NCBI GenBank assembly: GCA_900547135.1
Contig: URFJ01000020.1
Coordinates: forward strand, 1 to 21,913
DNA from: an uncultured Eubacteriales bacterium
GTDB lineage: Bacteria > Bacillota > Clostridia > Christensenellales > CAG-138
DNA length: 21,913 nucleotides
Direction: 5' to 3'
Position numbers and translations under genes: made by a program
The notes under the pieces: generated by a model
Told to the model about the DNA's origin: nothing
The model's input: only the letters and a program-made list of their open reading frames with translations
Databases searched by the model: none
Shown: in pieces, positions 1 to 8,331 of the stretch
Numbering within the stretch: position 1 is the stretch's first letter
Layout of the letters: the number at the start of each line of letters is the position of its first letter

Positions 1-1830
1 GACCTGAATATCTGGAAGCGAATTATTAGATATGCTATGAGGTATAAGCGCCTTGTAATAGCCTTAATCCTTACCATGCTTGTTGTATCGGGGGCTGATA
101 TAATCTATCCGCTACTGAGCAAGTATGCTATAGATAACTTTGTCACCGCTAAAAGTATAGACGGGCTTGGCTGGTTCATGGCGGCGTATCTTGTGGTTGT
201 CGCAATCCAAGGAGTATGCGTATATCTATTTGTAGCCGGCGCCAGCAAACTGGAGATGAATATATCGTATGATATACGTCAGGATGCATTCATAAAGCTT
301 CAAAAGCTGCCGTTTTCATTCTACGATCGCACTCCTGTCGGCTATCTTATGGCCCGAATGGTAAGCGATATAGCTAGGCTGAGCGAAATGATAGCGTGGA
401 GTATAGTTGACCTGTTCTGGGCGTTGTCATATATCATAGGCGTAATGGTAGTATTGCTGTCGCTTAACTGGCGGCTTGCGCTGTTGGTGCTTGTGGTAGT
501 GCCTCCGTTGGCGCTCTTATGCTTAATTTTCCAAAGAAGGATACTTAAGCATCAGCGCGTAGTCAGAAAGACCAACTCCCGTATAACCAGCGGTTTCAAC
601 GAGGGAATAATGGGAGCCATGACGACCAAAACCCTTGTTCGTGAAAAGCAGAATTACGATGAGTTTACCCAGATTACGGGAGAAATGAAGCGTTCTTCGA
701 TTAAATCAGCGGTGTTATCGTATATATTTATGCCGCTTGTAATGATGCTTGGCTCAATAGGCACGGCGATTGCGCTGTATAAGGGAGGTCAGGCGGTACT
801 GCTAAATAATATAGGAGAGGCAACTATATTCGGCGTTATTGGGTTTGGCACGCTGTCGGCCTTTATAAGCTACACAATGCAGTTTTTCGATCCGATACAG
901 TCCCTGGCACGTATTCTGGCCGAGTTTCAGAGCGCGCAGGCCAGCGCGGAGCGCGTTATTTCTTTGATAGACACCCCATGCGATATTGAGGACAGTCCGG
1001 AGGTAGAGGAAAGGTACGGCGACAGCTTTGATCCAAAGCCGGAAAACTGGGAGCATATAGTTGGGGACATAAGGTTCGATCACGTAAGCTTTGCCTACAA
1101 GGAGGGGGAGCGCGTTCTCAATGACTTCAGCCTCCATGTGAAGTCCGGGCAAACCATAGCCCTCGTCGGTGAGACTGGCGCGGGGAAAAGCACCATAGTT
1201 AACCTGATCTGCAGGTTCTATGAACCAACGGAAGGCAAGATTCTTATCGACGGCAGGGACTACAGGGAGCGCAGCCAGATTTGGCTGCAGAAGAGCCTTG
1301 GCTACGTTTTGCAGCAGCCGCACCTATTCTCTGGGACGATTCGAGATAATATAGCGTATGGCAGAAAGGAAGCTTCTTTTGATGAGATACGGCGCGCAGC
1401 GCAAATGGTTCACGCAGAAGGCTTTATACTCAAGCAGGAAAACGGTTATGATACCGAAGTAGGAGAAGGCGGCGTAAGGCTTTCAACGGGTGAAAAGCAG
1501 CTTATATCTTTTGCAAGGGTGGTTCTCGCGGATCCAAGGATATTCGTACTTGATGAGGCTACCTCCTCCATTGACACGGAAACAGAGCAGCTTATACAAA
1601 ACGCAATTACGACGGTATTAAAGGACAGGACCAGCTTTATAGTAGCACACAGGCTTTCCACGATAAGAAACGCTGACCGCATACTTGTAATACGAAACGG
1701 CAGGATAACGGAGGAAGGTACGCATGGTGAACTTCTGAAGCTTAAAGGATACTACTATGAACTATATACAACTCAATTCAAAGAAGAGGCATCAAGCGGT
1801 ATACTTAACGCTGCAATAGAACAAAAATAA
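1..1830 (+). CDS. ABC exporter, fused membrane and ATPase domains (5' partial)
   Basis: This is a type IV (MdlB/MsbA-like) ABC exporter half-transporter that would move a substrate outward across the membrane using ATP. The frame is open to the left edge (it reads DLNIWKRIIRYAM before the first ATG at 37), so the true start probably lies outside the window. Counting from that ATG, residues about 1-310 carry six hydrophobic segments and residues about 340-580 the nucleotide-binding domain: Walker A GETGAGKST (378-386), signature LSTGEKQ (482-488, in place of LSGGQ), Walker B IFVLDEATS (about 503-511) and H-loop AHRLS. Such proteins often act as heterodimers encoded by adjacent genes, so a partner may lie just upstream; this is inference. 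The substrate cannot be told. The gene converges on dnaX, with a shared terminator hairpin between them. Confidence 0.93.
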   Translation, partial: DLNIWKRIIRYAMRYKRLVIALILTMLVVSGADIIYPLLSKYAIDNFVTAKSIDGLGWFMAAYLVVVAIQGVCVYLFVAGASKLEMNISYDIRQDAFIKLQKLPFSFYDRTPVGYLMARMVSDIARLSEMIAWSIVDLFWALSYIIGVMVVLLSLNWRLALLVLVVVPPLALLCLIFQRRILKHQRVVRKTNSRITSGFNEGIMGAMTTKTLVREKQNYDEFTQITGEMKRSSIKSAVLSYIFMPLVMMLGSIGTAIALYKGGQAVLLNNIGEATIFGVIGFGTLSAFISYTMQFFDPIQSLARILAEFQSAQASAERVISLIDTPCDIEDSPEVEERYGDSFDPKPENWEHIVGDIRFDHVSFAYKEGERVLNDFSLHVKSGQTIALVGETGAGKSTIVNLICRFYEPTEGKILIDGRDYRERSQIWLQKSLGYVLQQPHLFSGTIRDNIAYGRKEASFDEIRRAAQMVHAEGFILKQENGYDTEVGEGGVRLSTGEKQLISFARVVLADPRIFVLDEATSSIDTETEQLIQNAITTVLKDRTSFIVAHRLSTIRNADRILVIRNGRITEEGTHGELLKLKGYYYELYTTQFKEEASSGILNAAIEQK

Positions 1831-1854
1831 AACTCCTTCTGGGAAATTAAGTTA

Positions 1855-1891
1855 GTTAGGGGCGGTGACAGGCCACCGTCCCTAACCTTTT
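1855..1891. terminator. Shared intrinsic terminator between the ABC exporter gene and dnaX
   Basis: The arms GTTAGGG-g-CGGTG (1855-1867) and CACCG-t-CCCTAAC (1874-1886) form a 12-bp stem with one mismatch and a 6-nt loop, followed on the + strand by CTTTT. It lies between two convergent genes, so it probably ends transcription from both sides. The U-tract is better on the + strand. Confidence 0.8.
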
Positions 1892-1922
1892 GCCGGGTTT
1901 GCCGTATCTGCTAATCTTCCAA

Positions 1923-3590
1923 CTATTCCTCAAAGTCGAGCATATTTCCAAATAGGTCGTTGAGCTCAGAAAAATCTTCCTGATAGCGCAAATGGACAAA
2001 ACCCAATTTTAAAGTTGGATCTATTCTTTTAAGAACTTGAGCTATTTCATTTTTCAGATTCGCCGTATTCAGCTGGTCAACAAAACCGCTTTGAGTAAAT
2101 CCAATCTTGAGGTAACCGTCTTCGAACCAGGCTGATTTTCGCTGCATAAGTATGGGCCACGCTATGGGAATGGAAACCTTGAGTTCATCCATAAGCGTAT
2201 TCACGGTATCCTTAAGCCTGTTTCGCGTAGCCTCGTCGAGGCTTTCTCCCATCTTTACTTTATACTCAGCCTGTTCGATAATAGCCGTAGACTCAGGCCC
2301 TTCAGATAGACCGGTCTTGTCTCCGCTTAAATCTAAAGACTTAAGTCGCGTAAATGATTCGGACAGCATTTTCTCAATACTGGCGATTCTATCTTCTAGG
2401 CGGCTATCTACGGATTCATGCGTATATGACGCTCCCTTGAAGCTGTCGCTTATTTGCGCTTCAAGGCTGGATATCCTGTCCAACAGCGATAAAATATCGG
2501 AGCACTCCTCAGGAAGGCATGCGATAACAAGCGTATTTTCAATCAAAACCCTTGGAAGCGTAATCCATCTCATATCGCTTTGCGTTTTTAACAAAAGTTC
2601 AATCACGCGCACAAGCCGTTCCACAGTACAGCGCTGAGACTGAGCGATATAGCCTTTCATGGCTTCGTCGGTGCAGTCGAGCATATCGCAGCAGCTTCCG
2701 CATATTTTAGCCATCAGTACTGCCCTCATATGCGAGACAAAGTCATGGACGAATACACTTAAATCGCGTCCGGATAACACTATTTCGTTCATCTGGCGCA
2801 TAGCCTTTTTGGCGTCGGAATCTATAATTGCGTCGGCGATGGAAAAAATACATCCAGTATCGGCACTTCCAAGAACGCTATATACCATTTCCGTACTTAC
2901 GTCCCTGCCGCAAAAGGATATACACTGGTCTGAAAGGCTCAGCGCATCGCGCATAGAGCCGTCGGCCGCCCGTGCGATGGCAAGCAAACCTTCATCAGAA
3001 ATATGTGATTCCGTATCTTTAAGAACGGTTTTAAGGCGTTTTACTATATCAAAAGCGGAAATACGCTTAAAGTCAAACCTTTGACAGCGCGATATAATTG
3101 TAGCCGGCAATTTCTGAGGCTCGGTTGTAGCAAGGATAAACATCACATGTTCAGGAGGTTCTTCAAGCGTTTTTAACAGGGCGTTAAACGCAGGGGTGGA
3201 TAGCATATGCGCTTCATCTATTATGTATACTTTGATCTTCATACGAAGAGGAAGGAACGAAGCCTTATCCATAAGCATGCGAACATCCGCCACTCCATTA
3301 TTGGAGGCAGCGTCAAGCTCTACGATATCTATGTTTTCATTATCGCCTATAATACAATTATCGCATTTTTCGCAAGGGTTCCCATTTGTAGAGGAAGTGC
3401 AGTTTACTGCTCTTGCGAGTATCTTTGCGGTACTGGTTTTTCCTGTACCGCGTGTCCCGCAGAAAAGGTACGCATGCGCAACATGCCCTGACAGAATTTG
3501 ATTTTTAAGTACGGTTGTTATATGCTCCTGGCCTATAACATCATCGAATTCCCTGGGGCGGTATTTACGGTATAATGCTTGGTATGCCAT
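1923..3590 (-). CDS. dnaX: DNA polymerase III subunit gamma/tau
   Basis: This is the clamp-loader ATPase subunit of the replicative DNA polymerase; it opens and loads the beta clamp at primer ends. The 555-residue product begins MAYQALYRKYRPREFDDVIGQ, the family's hallmark N-terminus. It has Walker A GTRGTGKTST (45-54), a zinc module with Cys64, Cys73, Cys76 and Cys79, Walker B YIIDEAH (122-128), sensor 1 region ATTEPQKLP and the SRC box (167-169). The C-terminal part beyond residue about 370 is variable, as usual for tau. The length is normal. The ATG at 3590 has only a weak AAAGG site about 13 nt upstream. The 3591-3810 gap was checked for an SRP RNA gene, which lies next to dnaX in Bacillus, and none was seen. 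recR and the YbaB/EbfC gene, common neighbours, are not downstream here. Confidence 0.97.
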   Translation of the reverse strand: MAYQALYRKYRPREFDDVIGQEHITTVLKNQILSGHVAHAYLFCGTRGTGKTSTAKILARAVNCTSSTNGNPCEKCDNCIIGDNENIDIVELDAASNNGVADVRMLMDKASFLPLRMKIKVYIIDEAHMLSTPAFNALLKTLEEPPEHVMFILATTEPQKLPATIISRCQRFDFKRISAFDIVKRLKTVLKDTESHISDEGLLAIARAADGSMRDALSLSDQCISFCGRDVSTEMVYSVLGSADTGCIFSIADAIIDSDAKKAMRQMNEIVLSGRDLSVFVHDFVSHMRAVLMAKICGSCCDMLDCTDEAMKGYIAQSQRCTVERLVRVIELLLKTQSDMRWITLPRVLIENTLVIACLPEECSDILSLLDRISSLEAQISDSFKGASYTHESVDSRLEDRIASIEKMLSESFTRLKSLDLSGDKTGLSEGPESTAIIEQAEYKVKMGESLDEATRNRLKDTVNTLMDELKVSIPIAWPILMQRKSAWFEDGYLKIGFTQSGFVDQLNTANLKNEIAQVLKRIDPTLKLGFVHLRYQEDFSELNDLFGNMLDFEE

Positions 3591-3611
3591 AATTATTTCA
3601 AAAACCTTTCT

Positions 3612-3632
3612 GGTATGTACCTATATCATACC
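3612..3632. promoter_or_regulatory. Inverted repeat upstream of dnaX
   Basis: GGTATG (3612-3617) and CATACC (3627-3632) are a perfect 6-bp inverted repeat with a 9-nt spacer, 22 nt before the dnaX start. The geometry is that of a repressor operator or a small leader hairpin. No matching regulator is identified. Confidence 0.3.
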
Positions 3633-3810
3633 ACAAATCTACAACTTATGGAGTCAAAACCAAAAACGATAGCTGCACTAAGGTAAGGCGTTTAAAATAA
3701 AAATTAATTTTCATAGCTTATGTTGAAAAGTGGGTATTACCGTTATATACTTATATGGGACTTATAAAAGAGCGATTAAAGTAAAAATAGATAGGTCTTG
3801 GAGTAGATTT

Positions 3811-4326
3811 ATGGCGTTTTGTACCAGATGTGGAACTCAGCTTGCTGAAGGCACAAAATTTTGCACCCTATGCGGAGCTGTTATATCAAATGTTAAAACT
3901 GACAAATCAGGGGAGGGTACTTCTGAACAGTATAAAGATGTACGGTCCCAGCCGTCTCAAAATACCGCGCAGCCCAGGATTGATAGCATCAACCCTCAGA
4001 CAGCTCATAATATGCCGCCGAATAGCTCGGGCGCGGAGAGGACGATTAGTCCGCCTGTAAAGGAAACAAGATACGAGCCTCTCAGCGTGGGCGCGTTTAT
4101 CGGCATAGCGTTTCTTATGATGATACCTATAGTAAACATTATACTATTAATAGTATGGGCATGCGGCGGGGCAAAAAACCCAAATACGAGAAATTACGCA
4201 AGGGCATCGCTTATAATGATGGTAGTTTATATCATACTGTCCATTATATTGGGAATGTTGATTGTCAATTATATAAGCAGATTTGGTATGGATCTGCTTA
4301 ACGGTTTGCTTCCTCTGCTGAGTTAG
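3811..4326 (+). CDS. Zinc-ribbon membrane protein
   Basis: This 171-residue protein has an N-terminal zinc ribbon (CTRCG...CTLCG, within the first 25 residues), a polar linker of about 65 residues rich in Ser, Pro and Gln, and a C-terminal hydrophobic domain of two or three membrane segments (from about residue 95: FIGIAFLMMIPIVNIILLIVW and MMVVYIILSIILGMLIV). Small zinc-ribbon plus membrane proteins of this kind are common in Clostridia and have no firm role. The ATG at 3811 is chosen because GGAG (3800-3803) sits 7 nt upstream and the zinc ribbon begins at once; the in-frame GTG at 3730 would add 27 residues with no domain. The next gene encodes a protein of the same layout, so the two may work together. 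Confidence 0.8.
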   Translation: MAFCTRCGTQLAEGTKFCTLCGAVISNVKTDKSGEGTSEQYKDVRSQPSQNTAQPRIDSINPQTAHNMPPNSSGAERTISPPVKETRYEPLSVGAFIGIAFLMMIPIVNIILLIVWACGGAKNPNTRNYARASLIMMVVYIILSIILGMLIVNYISRFGMDLLNGLLPLLS

Positions 4327-4362
4327 GCTTGCCAGTGAGGAAGCTGCCGCTTTGAATTTGTG

Positions 4363-4388
4363 ATCTATAGGTATAGTATACTATAGAT
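4363..4388. promoter_or_regulatory. 26-bp dyad before the second zinc-ribbon gene
   Basis: ATCTATAG (4363-4370) and CTATAGAT (4381-4388) are perfect inverted arms around an AT-rich centre containing ATAGTATACTAT. It lies 40 nt before the next start codon. It could be an operator or a weak hairpin; there is no U-tract, so a terminator is less likely. Confidence 0.35.
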
Positions 4389-4428
4389 TAGGGTCATTTA
4401 TTATATAAGGTTTTAGGAGGTTACATAG

Positions 4429-4929
4429 ATGGCCTATTGCAGTAAGTGCGGCGTCAAGCTTGAGGATAGCGCCAGGTTCTGTCCATCATGTGGCCAGCCC
4501 GTTTATAATGAGCAAAATAAGGAGAACGGGGGAGGTGGACAGTCAGGAAATACAATTTTCGATACCGCCGACATTACCAACGAGTTTTCAAGCGATGATA
4601 TAGAAAAAAATAAGGGAATGGCAATTATTTCATATATATCAATATTATGCCTGGTACCTTTATTCGCTTCGAAAGAGTCAAAGTTTGCGCAATTCCATGC
4701 AAAGCAGGGATTTAACCTCTTTATACTTGAGACCGTTTGGTATGTCGCAAATATTATTATAGCGACCATTATATATTCAATTAACCCTGTACTGAAATAT
4801 ATGTTTAGCACAATACTATCGCTTGTATGGATTGCTCAGTTTGTGCTGTCAATCATAGGAATCATAAATGCTGCAAACGGTAAGGCAATGGAACTTCCAA
4901 TTATCGGAGGTATTAAAATAATTAAATAA
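4429..4929 (+). CDS. Zinc-ribbon protein with DUF4870/Tic20-like membrane domain
   Basis: This 166-residue protein has an N-terminal zinc ribbon (CSKCG...CPSCG), a short acidic linker, and a C-terminal domain with about three membrane segments beginning NKGMAIISYISILCLVPLF. The sequence KESKFAQFHAKQGFNLFI is typical of the DUF4870/Tic20-like family, whose biochemical function is not known. The start is well supported by AGGAGG about 9 nt before the ATG. It follows the other zinc-ribbon gene by 102 nt and is closed by a clear terminator, so the pair forms a small transcription unit or two adjacent ones. Confidence 0.85.
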   Translation: MAYCSKCGVKLEDSARFCPSCGQPVYNEQNKENGGGGQSGNTIFDTADITNEFSSDDIEKNKGMAIISYISILCLVPLFASKESKFAQFHAKQGFNLFILETVWYVANIIIATIIYSINPVLKYMFSTILSLVWIAQFVLSIIGIINAANGKAMELPIIGGIKIIK

Positions 4930-4948
4930 TTTTAATACTATAATGGAT

Positions 4949-4990
4949 CAAAGGTCCCTTTATTGCTTAGAGAAGGACCTTTGTTGTTTG
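4949..4990 (+). terminator. Intrinsic terminator after the zinc-ribbon genes
   Basis: CAAAGGTCC (4949-4957) and GGACCTTTG (4975-4983) form a perfect 9-bp stem with a 17-nt loop, followed by TTGTTTG. It lies 20 nt after the stop codon. Confidence 0.75.
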
Positions 4991-5005
4991 AGAATAAAGA
5001 GAAAA

Positions 5006-6037
5006 TTACTTTAACGAACTTGTAAAAAACGTGGTTATCTCCTCCATCAAATCAACTTTAAGCTCTGAAAGCAAGCGTTTATCAATACTCTTTGTATATT
5101 CATCACAAATCTTTTTTGGAATGTTGTTCCCATAGCGTTTTCTAAGCTTCATCAGTTCAGTTGTTATTTTAGATCTGTATACAATTGATGCGTCCGATCG
5201 AAACACATTATGTCCGCGGTTGCTGTATAGCTTTACATTAACGCGTCCATTCGACTCTATAAATGGCTTAACATGCGCGGCAACGCTGCACTTGTATGGA
5301 ACTACCATATCATCCTTACTGTGTATAAGCATTACCCTTGCATTGGAGTTCAAAACGCCATAGGAACCTGAAATGACTGAATAGCGGCCAAATTTAATTC
5401 GTTCGTATAAGGCGGCGAACGGTATTATCAAAAGGCCGATCTTGCCGGAAAAGGTGGTGGAATAACATTTAAGCATATCAAGCGAAGTGTCAAAGCCGCA
5501 GCATCCAACTGCTGCCGTTATGCCGCCTATATGTGCCAACACCGATGACATCGCATAGGCGCCCCAACTGTGACCGAATACAAATAGAGGTAGTCCGCTA
5601 AGCTCAGAATCCTGCCTAATACATTTTATTGCGCATTCTAGGTCGTGTATGGCGTTAGGAAGGCCTCTCATGGATCTGCCTTCGCTCTCTCCACAGCCTG
5701 TATTGTCATATGAAAACACGACAAAACCGCTTTTAACAAACCATTCTATGAGATGAAGATAATCCATGTGCGTTGCGCCAAAGCCGTGAACGAGTATAAT
5801 TACACCCGTTACACCATCAATGGTGAGATTACTGTAGTATATATATCCCCTAAGTGCATTCATCTGCTTGCCCTTAAACTGAATTGGCCGCCTGTACAAA
5901 CGGGGGGTGTCACCGAATGAGGGTTCGAATACCGATTCCGGTATATCGGTACGTCTTTTGAATACCGTTTCATAAATGAATATTGTAACGGAAAAGAACA
6001 ATAGGAATATGCCCGCAATGACCAACAGTATGACCAT
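5006..6037 (-). CDS. Membrane-anchored alpha/beta hydrolase (S33-like)
   Basis: This 343-residue protein has one N-terminal membrane segment (residues 3-22) followed by an alpha/beta hydrolase domain. The oxyanion motif is HGFG (84-87), the nucleophile elbow GHSWG (155-159, Ser157), and the likely Asp and His of the triad are in HSKDDMVVP and SNRGHNVF near the C-terminus. Such proteins are esterases, lipases or peptidases acting on small substrates; the substrate is unknown. The domain is probably on one face of the membrane with the anchor holding it there. The ATG at 6037 is preceded by GAGGAG, which lies in the last codons of the upstream acetyltransferase gene, so the two are probably translationally coupled. 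Confidence 0.88.
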   Translation of the reverse strand: MVILLVIAGIFLLFFSVTIFIYETVFKRRTDIPESVFEPSFGDTPRLYRRPIQFKGKQMNALRGYIYYSNLTIDGVTGVIILVHGFGATHMDYLHLIEWFVKSGFVVFSYDNTGCGESEGRSMRGLPNAIHDLECAIKCIRQDSELSGLPLFVFGHSWGAYAMSSVLAHIGGITAAVGCCGFDTSLDMLKCYSTTFSGKIGLLIIPFAALYERIKFGRYSVISGSYGVLNSNARVMLIHSKDDMVVPYKCSVAAHVKPFIESNGRVNVKLYSNRGHNVFRSDASIVYRSKITTELMKLRKRYGNNIPKKICDEYTKSIDKRLLSELKVDLMEEITTFFTSSLK

Positions 6038-6040
6038 CGC

Positions 6041-6490
6041 CTACTCCTCGTCCGTTGGTGTCAATATGAACTCATAACTTAAATCCGTTTTACCATAAAT
6101 CTTAAATCCCAGCCTCTCTATAAAGCGGCGGGCACCCTCATTTGCTTTTAAGCAGCTGATATACACCGATTTTCCATGCCACCTCGCAAAATCGGTTATA
6201 TCCTCAATTACACCGGTGCCTATTCCCTTGTTCCTTGCAGGAGGAGCAAGATTTATATCCGCTATCTGCAGCCTATCAGTAGATTCCTGTATGACTACAA
6301 AACCTACGGATATACCCATAACCATAATTATGGAACAGGTATCCAGGCTGAAATTCTCTTCAAAAGACCCACGTTGCTGCTCCTCATCCCATTTAGTCGA
6401 TTCAAAGTATTTAAAAATCGACTCCCTTTTAATGTCGTAAACAAATTCTTTATCAAGCGGCGTTGCCGGGCGAATGTCAAAAGGTAACAT
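6041..6490 (-). CDS. GNAT family N-acetyltransferase
   Basis: This 149-residue protein fits a single GNAT fold that transfers an acetyl group from acetyl-CoA to an amine. The acetyl-CoA-binding motif A is visible as LAPPARNKGIGTGVIEDI (the R-x-x-G-x-G/A type pyrophosphate loop), followed by ANEGARRFIERLGFKIYG, the usual motif B. The substrate is unknown. Its stop codon lies 3 nt before the start of the hydrolase gene, and its last codons supply that gene's ribosome binding site, which indicates an operon. Upstream (6491-6556) there is only AT-rich DNA before the repeat-bounded island. Confidence 0.9.
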   Translation of the reverse strand: MLPFDIRPATPLDKEFVYDIKRESIFKYFESTKWDEEQQRGSFEENFSLDTCSIIMVMGISVGFVVIQESTDRLQIADINLAPPARNKGIGTGVIEDITDFARWHGKSVYISCLKANEGARRFIERLGFKIYGKTDLSYEFILTPTDEE

Positions 6491-6556
6491 TTAAAACCCC
6501 CAAACAAATTTTATAAAACTCAGTATACCATAAATGAAATTGCCTGTGTTTTAAAA

Positions 6557-6581
6557 TTTAGAGATAATTATAAGCTAAAGT
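6557..6581. repeat. 25-bp direct repeat, left copy
   Basis: A 25-bp sequence starting TTTAGAGATAATTATA and ending AGCTAAAGT occurs here and again, identically, at 9396-9420. It is partly palindromic: TTTAG and CTAAA are inverted around an ATAATTAT core. It bounds the accessory patch on the left. Confidence 0.85.
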
Positions 6582-6602
6582 AAATTTGTAGGATTGTAAA
6601 AC

Positions 6603-6698
6603 ATGGCATGGGTTAAGCCAGATAGGGACAAAAAAGAAACAATCGTGTTTAATGGCAGCGGAATGAGTTTTGAAGTGAAAACTTATTTTGGAGGATGA
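6603..6698 (+). CDS. Small ORF, 31 codons, function unknown
   Basis: An ATG ORF encodes MAWVKPDRDKKETIVFNG and 13 more residues. It ends at a TGA 4 nt before the ATG at 6703, and a GGAGG in its last codons is well placed for that ATG. I do not recognise the product. It may be a small mobile-element gene or part of the decayed unit that follows. Confidence 0.3.
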   Translation: MAWVKPDRDKKETIVFNGSGMSFEVKTYFGG

Positions 6699-6702
6699 CA
6701 CG

Positions 6703-6982
6703 ATGGATAAGCATTTTACAGACTAAAAGACAGGTATCAGCTATACGCTGCAAAACGACTATTGTTTTTCAACACAATCGCGTCCGTAAATATAAGGAAG
6801 ACGCTATTGTCTTGTCTATGGATGTTGATACGCAACCAGTTGCCGCAAATAGAGAAATCATCTTCCTTGAATTAGAACAGTCGTTTTTTGATGCATTAGG
6901 CATGGATTCTTTGATTGCAGCAATAACTAAAAACTTAGTTGAAACAAAGCAAAATGCAATTCTAAAAAATCACGCACATTGA
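6703..6982 (+). pseudogene. Degraded mobile-element gene, TnpV-like start
   Basis: From the ATG at 6703, with GGAGG 8 nt upstream, the frame reads MDKHFTD, a TAA, then KTGISYTLQNDYCF. This resembles the start of TnpV, a small protein common in clostridial transposons and ICEs (typically ...TDEKTGISYTL.GDYYLP). After about residue 25 the match fades: further stops appear and two other frames stay open without recognisable content, including a 95-codon frame from 6695. I read it as a nonsense-mutated, frameshifted relic. The assignment rests on a short motif recalled from the family, so it is tentative. Confidence 0.35.
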
Positions 6983-7725
6983 TGGCTTACAAATGTACCG
7001 AGGGAACATCTGCATTTGCTGAAATGAGGGCTTATTTAAAAAAGCTCAACCAGATGATTGTTTCACAATCTTCGACTGAGATTTCGCGCAGAGTGTTTAT
7101 CCTTTTAGCTACAATAATATTAAAGGTTATGGAAAAAAATGGATTTGGATTTGATTCTTTTGAGAATTGTTTCTGGAATGGATATAAGAAATTTATGGTT
7201 ATAGTAGGCAGAAAGATCGAAAGTAACATAAATGAGTTGGCTCTAAGCATCGTAAGAAAATGGGGCGATATGAGTAAATTGCTTTCTCAGATAAAGAAAT
7301 ATTCCAACGTACTCGCTATTACATGCTGCTCTTTAAACTATCTTAATGAGCTTTGGTTATCGATGATTTATGTGAATTTTATGATGATTATATCTTGCTT
7401 GATGCCGCTTAAACTAGGAGATGGTTATTTTGCCTTATGTGATTTGTTTGGTGTTGATAATTTGAGGAAATTTGTTTTTTCATTTGTATTGCGTAAGGAT
7501 AATTGTGGGAGGGCAACATTAATCTCAATTTTATATTTAATGGCATTTATTGTGTTCTATATTTTTTCTATTGCATTATTTATATTTTCAGCTTTTGAAG
7601 TTTGGAATAATTCTACTTTAACGCTAAAAGTGTTTATGCTATTTTATGTTTTGTTTTCTTTCTTCATTTGCGGATTTGTTTTCCTCAAGAAGTTTTTAAG
7701 AAAAAGACATTCCTTTCTAAAATAA
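6982..7725 (+). CDS. Low-GC membrane protein with M50-peptidase-like motif
   Basis: This 247-residue frame has an amphipathic N-terminal half (to about residue 100) and hydrophobic segments near residues 105-137, 180-205 and 212-240. The stretch LMPLKLGDGYFALCDLFGVDNLR resembles the conserved C-terminal motif (NPLLKxDGYxxLSDLLxIPNLR) of M50 zinc-metalloprotease-like membrane proteins found near peptide-export and bacteriocin genes. The HExxH zinc site of an active protease is absent, and no good ribosome binding site precedes the ATG at 6982 or the TTG at 6979. It may therefore be the C-terminal remnant of a longer gene or a non-catalytic homologue. The gene is visibly richer in A and T than its neighbours, which suggests horizontal origin. 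Confidence 0.5.
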   Translation: MAYKCTEGTSAFAEMRAYLKKLNQMIVSQSSTEISRRVFILLATIILKVMEKNGFGFDSFENCFWNGYKKFMVIVGRKIESNINELALSIVRKWGDMSKLLSQIKKYSNVLAITCCSLNYLNELWLSMIYVNFMMIISCLMPLKLGDGYFALCDLFGVDNLRKFVFSFVLRKDNCGRATLISILYLMAFIVFYIFSIALFIFSAFEVWNNSTLTLKVFMLFYVLFSFFICGFVFLKKFLRKRHSFLK

Positions 7726-7846
7726 GGTCTGCGCCTAACATTTTTGCATGGGTGTGCGGGTTAAGGACGAGCAAATTATTTTCACTTTTGTAAGTTGCTT
7801 GTAGTAACACGCTCTTCTAAAAATATTTGGGATGCTGACTTTCCAT

Positions 7847-8331
7847 ATATTCCCCACCCCAATTCCGGCGTAAGTAGATATCGTCTACATACACATACGG
7901 ATACCTTCCGCCTTGTAACGGACGGTTCCGCCAGTCCTCTATATGTACATAGGCTTTCTTGTTCAACCACTGATCGTCTAGGCAGACACCTTTGCTCCCC
8001 AAAGGGTCTCCGTAATGTCTTCTACCTGGCGTACGGAAACACCTGCCAGGTACATCTCTATGAGCGCCTCTTCCACACTGCTCTCCCGGCGTCGGTACCG
8101 CTCTATGATGGCTGTCTCGAAGGTTACACCTTTTAACCGCGGTACATGGAGCGTAACATTCCCGGAAATGGTCATAAGGTTCCTGTCGTAGTGGCCGCTC
8201 CGGTACCCCTGACGGGCATCGCTGCGTTCATACCTGGTTGCCTAAGTCAGTTTCTCCGCCTCTTGCTCCAGCAACTCATTCAGCGTCTCTTCCACGCTGC
8301 CCCGCACCAATTCTTTGTTCGTGTAGGTTTG
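7847..8331 (-). pseudogene. Truncated IS256 (Mutator) family transposase
   Basis: Three minus-strand pieces line up with the N-terminal half of an IS256-family DDE transposase: ELVRGSVEETLNELLEQEAEK, then RYERSDARQGYRSGHYDRN and VTLHVPRLKGVTFETAIIERY with SSVEEALIEMYLAGVSVRQVED, then NKKAYVHIEDWRNRPLQGG with YPYVYVDDIYLRRNWGGEY. They are broken by an in-frame TAG at 8242-8244, another TAG at 7978-7980, and a frameshift a few bases downstream on the minus strand. Homology stops at about 7847 in the middle of the catalytic domain, so the second and third acidic residues are lost. At the other end the gene abuts the IS481-type transposase, which appears to have inserted into or replaced its 5' end. 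It cannot be functional. Confidence 0.85.

Noticed and set aside
802..1323. 173-codon frame on the minus strand
   Set aside because: It is antisense to the ABC exporter gene, has no family features and arises from that gene's codon bias.
2152..3501. Several plus-strand frames of 94-161 codons
   Set aside because: All lie antisense to dnaX, which is unmistakable, and none has a start signal or recognisable motif.
3591..3810. Possible SRP RNA gene next to dnaX
   Set aside because: No SRP RNA Alu-domain or conserved tetraloop-hairpin sequence could be seen on either strand.
7795..8136. 113-codon plus-strand frame
   Set aside because: It is antisense to the IS256-type relic, whose minus-strand pieces match the transposase family clearly.
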